This document shows positions 1 through 8,308 of a stretch of 34,071 nucleotides of DNA, piece after piece. The notes under the pieces are model-generated. The model was given only the letters and a program-made list of their open reading frames with translations. It was not told the DNA's origin and searched no databases. Source of the DNA: Inquilinus limosus (GTDB lineage: Bacteria; Pseudomonadota; Alphaproteobacteria; DSM-16000; Inquilinaceae); the NCBI RefSeq assembly GCF_002195995.1, contig NZ_NHON01000007.1, forward strand, positions 94,219 through 128,289. The letters are read 5' to 3'. Each line of letters opens with the position of its first letter. The first letter of the stretch is position 1. The translations under genes were made by a program, and so were the position numbers.

Positions 1-30
1 GGCCGCGAGGGCCCGGCCGGACGGAACCGC

Positions 31-1056
31 TTACGACTTGCAGTTCAGGTAGGTCTTCTCGAAGCCGGCCAGCAGGGTCTTGGTGATGTCCTGCATGGCG
101 ACGACATAGGTGTCGACCTTGTCGGCGCCGACGAAGACGGTGCCGGAGTCGATGAAGTGGTTGGTCAGCGCGTTGGTCTTCCACGGCGCGTCGGCCTTGA
201 CCGTGCAGCCGTTGCGCAGCTTGTCGACGACGTAGGAGCCGATATAGGCCTGGCCGTACGGGTTCTGCAGCATGGTGCCGTGCAGGAAGCCATCCTTGAT
301 CGCCTTCAGCACCACCTCGTCATGGTCGATGGCAACCATCTGGATGCGCTTATCGCCGATCCGGCGCAGCGCGTTGGCGGCCACGACCGACGGCACCCAG
401 GCGGTGCTGATGATGCCGTCGACATCGGCGGCATGGGCGGCGAGATAGGCGTTGATCTTCTCTTCCGCCGGCTCCGGCGCGTCGATGTCGGCGATCACCT
501 GCACGACCTGCGCGCCGTCCTCCTTCGCCGCCTTCTCCACCGCGTCGATGCGCAGCTGGGTGTTGGGGTCGACCAGGAAGCCGGTGACATGCAGGATCCG
601 CTTCTTGCCGGCCATCGCCTTCAAGAGCTCCTTGGTGCCGAGATAGGCGGAGTTGCCGACATCGGTGCCGAGGCAGAACTGCGCCTCGGACGGGTCCTTC
701 AGGCAGCCGGCGGTGGCAATCACCGGGGCGCCGCTATCCGCCAGCTCGGCCACGGTGCTGACGCTGCCGACCGGGTCGCCGGGGAACACCAGGAACGCGT
801 TGTAGCCCTGGGTCACCAGGCTCTCGAGCAGCTGGTTCTGGGTGCTCAGCTCCCATTTCTGCGGCACCTTGTAGTCCGCGGCGGCGAGCTTGAAGTCGCG
901 GCCGGCGTCCTTGCCGGCCTGTTCCCAGGCGGCGAAATACGGGTGGGGGCCGCCCGGAACCAAGGCGACGCGGGTATCGTCGGCGGCGGCTGTGCCGGCC
1001 CCTGCCAGCAGCGCCAGGCTGGCCAGAACGGCGGCCCTCCGGACATGTCGGGACAT
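31..1056 (-). CDS. Periplasmic sugar-type ABC transporter substrate-binding protein
   Basis: A 341-residue protein of the type I periplasmic binding protein family (ribose/xylose-like, Peripla_BP_4). It should bind a small sugar or related ligand in the periplasm and deliver it to an ABC permease. Residues 1-25 form a Sec signal peptide (basic start, LASLALLAGAG core, AAA-DD cleavage site). The mature protein begins with the family's first strand (VALVPGGPHPYFAAWEQ), and has FLVFPGDP and a DGIISTAW segment typical of the hinge and second lobe. The ATG at 1056 is preceded by GGGAGGAA at good spacing; the same frame stays open far upstream, but that is a high-GC shadow. No permease or ATPase gene is visible. 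They would lie left of base 31 on this strand, so the transporter is cut by the window edge. It diverges from the GntR gene at 1225, which is its likely regulator. Ligand unknown. Confidence 0.88.
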   Translation of the reverse strand: MSRHVRRAAVLASLALLAGAGTAAADDTRVALVPGGPHPYFAAWEQAGKDAGRDFKLAAADYKVPQKWELSTQNQLLESLVTQGYNAFLVFPGDPVGSVSTVAELADSGAPVIATAGCLKDPSEAQFCLGTDVGNSAYLGTKELLKAMAGKKRILHVTGFLVDPNTQLRIDAVEKAAKEDGAQVVQVIADIDAPEPAEEKINAYLAAHAADVDGIISTAWVPSVVAANALRRIGDKRIQMVAIDHDEVVLKAIKDGFLHGTMLQNPYGQAYIGSYVVDKLRNGCTVKADAPWKTNALTNHFIDSGTVFVGADKVDTYVVAMQDITKTLLAGFEKTYLNCKS

Positions 1057-1170
1057 CTTCCGAGTTCCTCCCTGAGGTTTCTTGAGGCCGTCCAGGCATC
1101 GGCGCACTTGAACGGCGCGGTGGAACGCTAGTATCCAAGTGTGCAAGGCGCAATCGAATTGTGGCTGGTT

Positions 1171-1185
1171 CGACCGAACAGGTCG
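1171..1185. promoter_or_regulatory. Possible GntR operator in the divergent intergenic region
   Basis: The 168-bp gap between the binding-protein gene and the divergent GntR gene holds a small inverted repeat, CGACC-N5-GGTCG. A GntR/FCD regulator commonly binds a short palindrome in the promoter it shares with its target. The arms are only 5 bp in a GC-rich background, so the repeat could be chance. I could not place convincing -35/-10 boxes around it. Confidence 0.25.
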
Positions 1186-1224
1186 GACAAATGGCCGAGG
1201 ACTGCGTCGTTCGGGGAGGGAGAG

Positions 1225-1977
1225 ATGCCGCTGGTCGAACCATCCGAGGCGCCGCCGGCCGTTTCCGCCGAGCCTGAGGAGGCGTCGGGCGGGCTGCAGG
1301 CGATTCGCCTCGACCTCGACCGCCGCCTGCCGGTCGCCGACCAGGTGCATGAAGCGCTGCGGCACGCCATCGTCGGCGTCCATCTGCTGCCAGGCACCCC
1401 GATCAGCGAGAACAGCATCAGCCGCCAGTTCGGCGTGTCGCGCACGCCGATCCGCGCCGCGATCCAGCGGCTGGCGGAGGAGGGGCTGATCGACGTCTAT
1501 CCGCAGCAGGGCAGCTTCGTCGCCCCGATCCGGCTCAGCGGCATCGGCGACGCGCATTTCGTGCGCCGGGCGCTGGAGGTGGCGGTGCTGCGCGAGACGG
1601 TGGAGATCTGGACCCCGGCGATGAGCGCCGTGGCCCGGGCCGTGCCCGCCCGGCAGCGGGTGCTGCTCGACGCGGGGGACACCGACGGCTTCCACGCCGC
1701 GGATGCGGAGTTCCACCACCTGCTGATGAGCTTCGCCAACCGCGAAGGGGTCTGGACCACGATCCAGGCCGCCTGGACCCGGCTGAGCCGCTTCATGCGC
1801 CTGTTCGGCAGCCCGGAGCGGCTGCCGCTGGTGATCGAGGAGCATGTCGCGATCATCGACGCGCTGGATTCCGGCGACATCGCGGCGGCCGAGGCGCGGC
1901 TGGTCTATCACATCGACCGCACCTTCGTGCTGCTGGACCAGTTGCCCGAGCGCTATCGCCGCTACGTCGTCGACTAG
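1225..1977 (+). CDS. GntR-family (FCD domain) transcriptional regulator
   Basis: A 250-residue regulator. Residues about 39-100 form the GntR winged helix (QVHEALRHAIVG, then ENSISRQFGVSRTPIRAAI as the recognition region, then the wing LIDVYPQQGSFVAP). The C-terminal half is an all-helical FCD ligand domain with the expected metal- or ligand-binding pattern: DAEFHHLL, EEHVAIIDAL and YHIDRT. The ATG at 1225 is chosen because GGGGAGGG lies just upstream; a longer GTG start at 1141 would add an unconserved tail. It is transcribed away from the sugar-binding-protein gene and ends 17 bp from the convergent MFS gene. By position it probably controls the transporter. Its effector is unknown, though FCD proteins usually sense small organic acids or sugar acids. 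Confidence 0.87.
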   Translation: MPLVEPSEAPPAVSAEPEEASGGLQAIRLDLDRRLPVADQVHEALRHAIVGVHLLPGTPISENSISRQFGVSRTPIRAAIQRLAEEGLIDVYPQQGSFVAPIRLSGIGDAHFVRRALEVAVLRETVEIWTPAMSAVARAVPARQRVLLDAGDTDGFHAADAEFHHLLMSFANREGVWTTIQAAWTRLSRFMRLFGSPERLPLVIEEHVAIIDALDSGDIAAAEARLVYHIDRTFVLLDQLPERYRRYVVD

Positions 1978-1994
1978 GCCCGCCGCCACCGTGG

Positions 1995-3329
1995 TCAGTC
2001 CGTGCCCGCGACCGACCGGTTGCGGATCGCCAGCACGGCGATGAAGGTCACGGCGCAGCAGGCCACCAGGTACATCGCGACATATTGCGGCGTGCCGCCG
2101 GCCGCCGCGACCAGGGCCGAGGCGATGAAGGGCGTCGGGCCGGCGATCAGCATGCTGTTCAGCTCGCGCGTCAGGGCGATGCCGGAGAAGCGGGTGCGGG
2201 TCGGGAACAGGTTGGCCAGGAAGGCGCCCTGCGCTCCGGCCAGCCCGCCGAAGCCGATGCCGTAGCCGATGCTCATCGCCAGCGTCGCCAGCACCGGGTC
2301 GCCGGTGTCGATCAGGGCGAAGAGCGGGAAGGCGAAGGCGCCGGTGAACAGCGCGCCGAAGGCATAGACCTTGGCGTTGCCGATACGGTCGGCGATAGCG
2401 CCCATGAAGGGAGTGACCACGACGCCGGTGAGGGAGGCAATGACCAGGGCGGTCAACGCCTGGACTTTCGGCATGTGCAGCGTGTTGGTCATGTAGCTCA
2501 GGCAGAAGGCGCTGAGGATATAGGCGTTGGCGTTGTGGCCGGTGACCGACAGGAAGCCGAACAGCACCTGCTTCGGCGACTGGCGCAGCAGCTCGCCGAG
2601 CGGCACATGCGCCTCGCGCTTCTGCTGCGCCGCGCGCTCCATCGCCGCGACATATTCCGGCGTCTCGTCCAGCCGCTTGCGGATGTAGAGCGCGACGGCG
2701 AACAGCAGGGCCGACAGCAGGAAGGGCACCCGCCAGCCCCAGCCCATCAGCACCTCCTCCGGCAGGGAGGAGACGACGAGGAAGCACAGCGTCGCCAGCA
2801 TGATGCCGACCACGGTCGCCGATTGCAGGATGGCGGTGGTGACGCCGCGGTGGCGCGGCGACGCGTATTCCGACACCAGGGTCACGGCCCCGGCATATTC
2901 GGCGCCGGCGCCGAAGCCCTGCAGCAGCCGCATCAGCACCAGCAGGATCGGCGCGGCGATGCCAATCTGGGCATAGGTCGGCAGCAGGCCCATGGCCACG
3001 GTGGCGAGGCCCATCAGCGCGATGGTGAAGATCAGCGCCGGCTTGCGGCCGAAGCGGTCGCCGAAATGCGAGATGACGATGCCGCCCAGCGGCCGGAAGA
3101 AGAAGCCGACGGCGAAGGTGGCGAAGGCCGCCAGCTGGCCGCCGACGCCGGACAGGTCGGGGAAGAACAGCTTGCCGATGACCAGGCCCGAGGCGGCGCC
3201 GTACAGCGCGTAGTCGAACCACTCGATGACGGTGCCGATGGTGGCGGCGGTGATCGCCTTGCGGATCCCCGCCTTGTCCACCGGCCGCACCCCGGCCTCG
3301 GCCCGCGCGCGGATGGCTGCGTCGCTCAT
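1995..3329 (-). CDS. MFS transporter, metabolite:H+ symporter (MHS) type
   Basis: A 444-residue, 12-helix membrane protein. The MHS subfamily is shown by the N-terminal signature TIGTVIEWFDYALYG, the loop 2-3 MFS motif GDRFGRKPALIFT, and YIRKRLDETPEY in the central loop. Members (KgtP, ProP, ShiA, citrate and aromatic-acid carriers) import carboxylates with protons across the inner membrane. The ATG at 3329 has AGGGAGGAG upstream. It is the last gene of the minus-strand operon, 33 bp after the Ldh2-family gene, so it most likely imports the organic or sugar acid used by the two enzymes. Substrate cannot be read from sequence. Confidence 0.88.
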   Translation of the reverse strand: MSDAAIRARAEAGVRPVDKAGIRKAITAATIGTVIEWFDYALYGAASGLVIGKLFFPDLSGVGGQLAAFATFAVGFFFRPLGGIVISHFGDRFGRKPALIFTIALMGLATVAMGLLPTYAQIGIAAPILLVLMRLLQGFGAGAEYAGAVTLVSEYASPRHRGVTTAILQSATVVGIMLATLCFLVVSSLPEEVLMGWGWRVPFLLSALLFAVALYIRKRLDETPEYVAAMERAAQQKREAHVPLGELLRQSPKQVLFGFLSVTGHNANAYILSAFCLSYMTNTLHMPKVQALTALVIASLTGVVVTPFMGAIADRIGNAKVYAFGALFTGAFAFPLFALIDTGDPVLATLAMSIGYGIGFGGLAGAQGAFLANLFPTRTRFSGIALTRELNSMLIAGPTPFIASALVAAAGGTPQYVAMYLVACCAVTFIAVLAIRNRSVAGTD

Positions 3330-3362
3330 GTTCTGCTCCTCCCTTTCGTTCTTGTCGTGTGG

Positions 3363-4415
3363 TCAGGCCGGGGCAGGGACCGCGATCCCGGCCCGGGACG
3401 CCCGCGCGGCGAGGTCCGCCATCAGCTCCGCCGCCACCGGCACGCCGTCGCGCAGCCGCTGCCGCCGGCGCTGCTGCGCCGCCTCGCCGGGCAGCATCAC
3501 CCGGTCGAAGCCGGGGCGGGGCGTGGAGGCGTGGCAGGCCTCCACTAGCCGGTCGACCTGGCGTCGGTAGTCCTCGCGCCCGCCGAAGGCCGCCGGATCG
3601 ATGGCCAGCAGCAGCACCGCGGCGCTCCAGCCCTCGGAGGGTGAGGCGCGGCCGTGGCCGCTGAGGCAGCCGGACAGCAGCTCGACCATCAGCCCGAGGG
3701 CGAAGCCCTTGTGCCCGGCCGCCAGCCCGCCGAGCGGCAGGATCGACCCGGGCGGCATGGTGGCGATGACGTCCGGGTCGGTCGTCGGGTGGCCCTGATT
3801 GTCCAGCAGGTCGGGGGCGGGCAGGGGCTCGCCGCGCTGCCGATGGGCGGCGACAGTGCCGTTGGTGACCATCGCCGTCGCCATGTCGACCAGCACCGGG
3901 TCGCCCTCGGTCGGCGCGCCGAAGGCGATCGGGTTCGAGGTCAGCACCGGGGTGATGCCGCCGAACGGCGCCACGCTGGAATGGGCCGGGTCGGTCAGGG
4001 CGATCAGCAGCAGGAAGCCGCGATCGGTGGCCCGGCGCAGATAGGCGCCCAGACAGGCGGTGTGATGGCTGCGCTGCAAAGCCACGGCGCCGAGGCCGAG
4101 GCGCGCGGCTCGGCCCACCGCCTCGTCCACCGCGCGCCGCATCAGCCAGGGGCCGGGCAGCTTGCGCCCGTCCCATGTCAGGCAGGCGCCCAGGTCGTTG
4201 ACCACGGCGGGATCGCCCTCCAGCCGCATGCCGCCGCACTCGATCTCGCGCAGATAATGCGGCAGCAGGGCCAGGCCATGGGTGGTCTTGCCCAGGCAGT
4301 CGCCCTCGACCAGCACCTCGGCGACATCGGCCGCCTTGTCGGCCGGCATGCCGGCCCCGCCCAGCAGGGCGCGGGCGAAGCCGGCCAGCGCCGCGGCGTC
4401 GTAGAGCGCCGCCAT
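3363..4415 (-). CDS. Ldh2-family (malate/L-lactate/ureidoglycolate dehydrogenase-type) oxidoreductase
   Basis: A 350-residue NAD(P)-dependent oxidoreductase of the Ldh_2 superfamily, which has its own fold, unrelated to classical lactate dehydrogenase. Visible family motifs are KTTHGLALLPHYL (His46), RSHHTACLGAYL (catalytic-region His117/His118), DPAHSSVAPFGG, LTSNPIAFGAP, DMATAMVTNGTV and PLGGLAAGHKGFALGLMVELL. Known members act on malate, sulfolactate, ureidoglycolate, diketogulonate or piperideine-2-carboxylate, so the substrate is open. The ATG at 4415 overlaps the upstream gene's stop codon (ATGA), which indicates translational coupling. The likely job is oxidation or reduction of the 2-oxo or hydroxy acid handled by the neighbouring enolase-superfamily enzyme. 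Confidence 0.87.
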   Translation of the reverse strand: MAALYDAAALAGFARALLGGAGMPADKAADVAEVLVEGDCLGKTTHGLALLPHYLREIECGGMRLEGDPAVVNDLGACLTWDGRKLPGPWLMRRAVDEAVGRAARLGLGAVALQRSHHTACLGAYLRRATDRGFLLLIALTDPAHSSVAPFGGITPVLTSNPIAFGAPTEGDPVLVDMATAMVTNGTVAAHRQRGEPLPAPDLLDNQGHPTTDPDVIATMPPGSILPLGGLAAGHKGFALGLMVELLSGCLSGHGRASPSEGWSAAVLLLAIDPAAFGGREDYRRQVDRLVEACHASTPRPGFDRVMLPGEAAQQRRRQRLRDGVPVAAELMADLAARASRAGIAVPAPA

Positions 4416-5521
4416 CAGCCGGTGTGCCGGTTGCGGTGGACGATGACGCGGTCCAGCGCCTCCCAGTCCCATTCGATGCCCAGCCCGGGCTTGTCCGACG
4501 GGATGGCGCGGCCGTTCTCGATCCGGATGTCCTCGGTGGTGACGAGGTCGAGCTGCGGGATGTATTCCAGCCAGCGGCTGTTCGGCACGGCGCAGCACAG
4601 CGGCAGGTGCAGTTCCATCAGGAAATGCGGGCAGACCGGCACGTTGAAGGCCTCCGCCATATGCGCGACCTTCAGCCAGGGGGTGATGCCGCCGATCCGG
4701 CCGACATCGACCTGGACGATCGAGCAGGCGTCGCTCTGCAGGTAGTCCTTGAACTGCGAGAGGCTGTACATGGATTCGCCGACCGCGATCGGCACGCTGG
4801 TCGACGCCACCAGCCGCTGATGGGCGCGCACGTCGTCGGCGTGGATCGGCTCCTCGAACCAGGCGATGCCGACCTCCTGGAAGCGGCTCACCCGGCGCAC
4901 CGCCTCGTCCAGGGTGAAGCCCTGGTTGGCGTCGGTCATGATCTCCCAGGCGTCGCCGACCTGCTCGCGCACGGCCGACAGCCGGGCCATGTCCTCGGCG
5001 ACATGCGGCCGGCCGACTTTGACCTTGGTGCCGCCGAAGCCCCTCTCCTTGGCGTGCAGCGCCTCCTCGACCAGCGCCGCCTGGTCCAGATGCAACCAGC
5101 CGCCCTCGGTGTAATAGAGCTGGATGCTGTCCTTGGCGCCGCCGGCCAGCCGGTGCAGCGGGATGCCGGTGCGGCGGCTGCGCAGGTCCCACAGCGCCGT
5201 GTCGATGGCGGCCAGTGCGATCGAGGTCAGGGCCCCGACCGTGGTGGCATGGACGCGGTAGAACAGGTCGCGCCAGATCCGCTCGATGTCGTCGGCCTCG
5301 CGGCCCAGCAGCAGCGGCGCCAGATGGTCGTCCAGCAGCCGGGCGACGGAGGAGCCGCCGGTGCCGATGGTGTAGCTGTAGCCGGTGCCGGTGGCGCCGT
5401 CGGCGTCGGTGATGCGGACCATCGGCGTCTCCTGCAGCTCGAAGGCCTGCACCGCGTCGGTGCGCTTGACCTTGGGCTTCAGGTCGGCCTGCAGGATCTC
5501 GACGGAAACGATCTTGGCCAC
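4415..5521 (-). CDS. Enolase-superfamily enzyme, mandelate racemase subgroup
   Basis: A 368-residue enzyme that abstracts the proton alpha to a carboxylate on a Mg2+-bound substrate; it is a sugar-acid dehydratase or a racemase. All expected catalytic positions are present: Lys166-x-Lys168 (TKVKVG), metal ligands Asp197 (TDANQG), Glu223 (WFEEP) and Glu249 (VGES), the Asp272/His299 dyad (VQVDVG, CPHF) and Glu319 (WLEY). Having both the KxK lysine and the His-Asp dyad places it in the mandelate racemase subgroup rather than with muconate cycloisomerases. I chose the GTG at 5521 because AGAGGA lies upstream; the ATG at 5590 would overlap the regulator gene and add an unconserved tail. It is the second gene of the gntR operon and overlaps the Ldh2 gene. 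Exact substrate unknown. Confidence 0.88.
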   Translation of the reverse strand: MAKIVSVEILQADLKPKVKRTDAVQAFELQETPMVRITDADGATGTGYSYTIGTGGSSVARLLDDHLAPLLLGREADDIERIWRDLFYRVHATTVGALTSIALAAIDTALWDLRSRRTGIPLHRLAGGAKDSIQLYYTEGGWLHLDQAALVEEALHAKERGFGGTKVKVGRPHVAEDMARLSAVREQVGDAWEIMTDANQGFTLDEAVRRVSRFQEVGIAWFEEPIHADDVRAHQRLVASTSVPIAVGESMYSLSQFKDYLQSDACSIVQVDVGRIGGITPWLKVAHMAEAFNVPVCPHFLMELHLPLCCAVPNSRWLEYIPQLDLVTTEDIRIENGRAIPSDKPGLGIEWDWEALDRVIVHRNRHTG

Positions 5522-5558
5522 GGGGGATGTCCTCTGCGGTGAGAAGGGATGGGCCGGA

Positions 5559-6236
5559 TCAGGCCGGCTCGTCGGCCGTCCATCCGTCATAGCGCTGCCA
5601 GGAGGCGCGCAGGTGCCGCTCCAGCGCGGCGGCGGCGGCGTCCTCGTCGCCCGCCTCGATGGCGGCCAGGATGGCCTGGTGCTCGACGATCGTCGGGGCG
5701 ATGTCCTGCGGCACCCTGGCGAACAGCCGGGCGTGGTGCAGATGGGGGTGCAGGTCGCGCACGCTGTGGGCCAGGATCTCGTTGCCGGCGCCGTCCAGCA
5801 TGCCCTCGTGGAAGGCCTGGTCGGCCTGGTTGGCGGTCAGGTAGTCGCGCGCCTTGCGGCCCAGCCGGCCGCCCTCCATCGCCTCCAGGCTCTCCCGCAT
5901 CCGCCCGATCGCGGCGGCCGGGCGGCGGCGGGCCACCTGCCGCGCCGCCCAGCCCTCGGCCAGGACGCGATAGGCCAGAAGCTGCTCGAACCAGTCGCGC
6001 GGTGGTACCGGCGCGACCGAGAAGCCGGCGAAGGAGGAGGCGGCGACGAGGCCGTCGGCAGCGAGGCGCGTCAACGCCTCGCGGATCGGCGACGAGCTGA
6101 CCTCCAGCTCGCGCGACAGGGCATCGATGTTCAGCCGCGCGCCCGGCTCATAGACCCGGTCGAGGATGCGCTCCTGCAGCACCCGCATGACCTGATCGGC
6201 CAAGGCAACGCGGGAGATGGCGGCTTTCGGCGGCAC
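5559..6236 (-). CDS. FadR-subfamily GntR regulator of the sugar-acid operon
   Basis: A 225-residue regulator. Its winged helix spans about residues 11-75 (ALADQVMRVLQERI, then IDALSRELEVSSSPIREAL, wing LVAASSFAGFSVAP) and is followed by an FCD helical domain containing DQAFHEGML, VEHQAILAAI and LERHLRASW. The start is a GTG at 6236, with a near-perfect AGGAGG at 6243-6248; an ATG at 6290 is open in frame but lies in the operator. It is the first gene of the operon, 37 bp ahead of the mandelate-racemase-like gene. The expected role is autoregulation and repression of the operon until the acid substrate or a derivative binds the FCD pocket. Confidence 0.88.
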   Translation of the reverse strand: MPPKAAISRVALADQVMRVLQERILDRVYEPGARLNIDALSRELEVSSSPIREALTRLAADGLVAASSFAGFSVAPVPPRDWFEQLLAYRVLAEGWAARQVARRRPAAAIGRMRESLEAMEGGRLGRKARDYLTANQADQAFHEGMLDGAGNEILAHSVRDLHPHLHHARLFARVPQDIAPTIVEHQAILAAIEAGDEDAAAAALERHLRASWQRYDGWTADEPA

Positions 6237-6288
6237 GGCGATCCTCCTGAACACACCGGCCTGATAGCGGCCAGGGCGGGCTGGAGTC

Positions 6289-6316
6289 AATCATGCATCG
6301 TGGATCGTGCATGATT
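6289..6316. promoter_or_regulatory. Probable GntR operator palindrome
   Basis: AATCATGCA and TGCATGATT form 9-bp perfect arms separated by 10 bp, about 50-80 bp upstream of the GntR start. The spacer also holds ATCGTG-like half-sites. It is the only sizeable A/T-containing palindrome here and sits where the operon promoter should be, so it is the best candidate operator. From 6317 to 6545 I see only a short GC hairpin (CGCGGC-AC-GCCGCG, 6323-6336) and no gene. Confidence 0.6.
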
Positions 6317-6545
6317 TATGGGCGCGGCACGCCGCGGTGGACTTTGATGCAAGGCCGGCCGCCCGACGGGATTCACGCCCGCCGGTCAAGCGGATCTCTC
6401 AACGCCTGCGGCTTCTGCTCGGAAAAGACGATGCGCCGCGCCTTCCTGCGTCTGTTGTCGGCCATGCCGCGGGATCATCGCGCCCGGTTCAGCTCCTGAA
6501 CGGGACCTTCGGGTCGACAGGGGGCCGGCGGTCCCGCGCCGGCCA

Positions 6546-6929
6546 TCATCCCGCCCGCGTCTCGATGATGCAGAACTGATTGCCCTCAGGATCGACCAGC
6601 ACCGTGTAGCCATCGGCCTCGCGCTGGATCGTGGCGCCGAGGGCCAGCAGGCGCCGCACCTCAGCCGCCCGGTCGGGGGCGGCGATGTCGAGATGGACGC
6701 GGTTGTTGCCGTAGTCGCGCCCCGGCACCTGGTGGAAGCACAGGCAGGGGCCCGGCCCGTCGACCAGGACCACGGGGTCGGTCTCCGGCGTCAGGCCCAG
6801 CGCGGCCAGCCGCTCGATCTCCGCCTGGTCATAGGGACGCACGGCATAGCCGTCGAGCGCCGCGGCCCAGAACCGGGCCAGGGCCGGCGCCGACCGGCTT
6901 TCGAACACGATCTCCCGCAGCCGGCCCAT
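6546..6929 (-). CDS. VOC-family (glyoxalase/bleomycin-resistance-like) protein
   Basis: A 127-residue protein with the paired beta-alpha-beta-beta-beta modules of the vicinal oxygen chelate fold. It opens with LREIVFESRSAPALARFWAA, has the central metal-site region NRVHLDI, and ends VLVDPEGNQFCIIE; the His and final Glu are the usual metal-ligand positions. It is closest in look to the small Glyoxalase_6-type proteins common in alphaproteobacteria and actinobacteria, most of unknown substrate. GGGAGGAA precedes the ATG. The gene starts 17 bp after the histidine kinase stop, so it may be the tail of that operon, but nothing links it functionally to signalling. Confidence 0.75.
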   Translation of the reverse strand: MGRLREIVFESRSAPALARFWAAALDGYAVRPYDQAEIERLAALGLTPETDPVVLVDGPGPCLCFHQVPGRDYGNNRVHLDIAAPDRAAEVRRLLALGATIQREADGYTVLVDPEGNQFCIIETRAG

Positions 6930-6946
6930 CGGCCTTCCTCCCGGGG

Positions 6947-8308
6947 TCAGAGCGGCAGGCGCACGGTGCAGCGCAGCCCGCCCATCGGCGAGGTCGACAG
7001 CATCAGGTCGCCGCCATGCCGCCGCGCCACATCGCGGGCGATGGCGAGGCCGAGGCCGGTGCCGCCGGTCTCCTGGTTGCGCGATTCGTCCAGCCGGACG
7101 AAGGGCTTCATCGCCTCCTCGCGCTGGTCCGGCGGGATGCCGGGGCCGTCATCATCCACCACCAGGGCGACGGCGCCGTCGTCCTGGATCACGGTCAACC
7201 AGATGTGCCGGGCATGCCGCCGGGCGTTGGACAGCAGGTTCGCCAGGCAGCGCCGCATCGCCTCCCGCCGCAGCGGCAGGACCTGGCTCTCCGGCGCGTC
7301 GAAGGCGATATCGGCGCCCTCCCGCCGCGCCGCCACCACCACCTCCTCCAGGAAGGCGGCGAGATCGGTCGGTGTCGCCTCCTCGGTGCCCTCGCCGCGG
7401 GCGAAGGAGAGATAGGCGTCGATCATCTGCCGCATCTCGTCGACATCGGTGCGCAGCTCGTCGATGTCGGGCCCGTCGCCGAGCATGGCGAGCTGCAGCT
7501 TCATCCGTGTCAGGGGGGTGCGCAGGTCGTGGCTGACGCCGGCCAGCATCTCCGTGCGCTGCTGGATCTGGCGGCGGATGCGGTCGCGCATGTCGATGAA
7601 GGCCTCTGACGCCTGGCGGATCTCCTCCGCTCCATGCGGCCGGAATCCCGGCATGTCGCGGCCCTTGCCGAAGCGGTCGGCGGCGATGGCCAAGCGCCGG
7701 ATCGGGCGCAGTTGGTTGCGCATGAAGATGATGGCGACGGCCGACAGGATCACCGTCGACCCCAGCATCGACAGGTAGAACAGGTTGGTGGTGAAGCTGG
7801 ACAGCCGCTTGGACGGCACCTCGACCGTCAGCACGCCGTCGGACAGCTGCATGCGGACGATGTCGGTGTCGTTCTCCTCGCCGGATTCGATAGTGAAGTC
7901 ATAGGGTTGCGACGCCCGGATGCCACGGGCCAGGGCGCGCTGGCCCTCGTCCAGGGCATCGCCGCCGCTGGTCGATCCCAGCTCGACGCCCGGATCGAAG
8001 CTGTAGATCAGCCCGGTGTTCCGCTGCGCCCGGCTGAACACGGCGGCGCGGGCGACCGGCGTCATGCCGCCGCCGATCTCGTCGATGGTCAGGCCGATCT
8101 CGCCGGAGACGGTGCGGGCCATCGTTGTGGTGATCACGTCGATGTGGCGGCCGAAGAACACATAGGTCGAGATCGCCTGGGCCAGGATCATCGGCGTGAC
8201 GATGATCACCAGCGCCCGGCCGAACAGGGTGCGGGGCAGGAACCTTTTGATCCTCGCCCGCAGCCGGAGGGGGGTGGACAGCCGGGGCAGGGCGGGGGCG
8301 CGCATCAT
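6947..8308 (-). CDS. EnvZ-like sensor histidine kinase
   Basis: A 453-residue inner-membrane kinase. A basic N-terminus is followed by transmembrane segment 1 (about 31-52), a periplasmic sensor region of roughly 120 residues, transmembrane segment 2 (about 177-196), a HAMP linker starting RNQLRPIRRLAIAADRFGKG, and a dimerisation domain with phospho-accepting His260 (AGVSHDLRTPLTRMK). The ATPase domain shows the N box (NLLSNARRHA), G1 (VVDDDGPGIP), an F-box-like stretch (MKPFVRLDESR) and G2 (GGTGLGLAIA). The start overlaps the stop of the response-regulator gene as ATGA, so the two are translated together and form a cognate pair. The sensor domain is not one I recognise, so the signal is unknown. 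Confidence 0.9.
   Translation of the reverse strand: MMRAPALPRLSTPLRLRARIKRFLPRTLFGRALVIIVTPMILAQAISTYVFFGRHIDVITTTMARTVSGEIGLTIDEIGGGMTPVARAAVFSRAQRNTGLIYSFDPGVELGSTSGGDALDEGQRALARGIRASQPYDFTIESGEENDTDIVRMQLSDGVLTVEVPSKRLSSFTTNLFYLSMLGSTVILSAVAIIFMRNQLRPIRRLAIAADRFGKGRDMPGFRPHGAEEIRQASEAFIDMRDRIRRQIQQRTEMLAGVSHDLRTPLTRMKLQLAMLGDGPDIDELRTDVDEMRQMIDAYLSFARGEGTEEATPTDLAAFLEEVVVAARREGADIAFDAPESQVLPLRREAMRRCLANLLSNARRHARHIWLTVIQDDGAVALVVDDDGPGIPPDQREEAMKPFVRLDESRNQETGGTGLGLAIARDVARRHGGDLMLSTSPMGGLRCTVRLPL

Noticed and set aside
1057-4239. Continuous minus-strand open frame of more than 1,000 codons upstream of the sugar-binding protein
   Set aside because: It runs in another frame across two well-supported genes, is rich in Arg/Gly/Pro/Ala, and has no family resemblance; it is a high-GC shadow.
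5522-5590. ATG at 5590 as the start of the mandelate-racemase-like gene
   Set aside because: It would overlap the end of the upstream gntR gene and add an unconserved tail; the GTG at 5521 has an AGAGGA signal and gives the normal family N-terminus.
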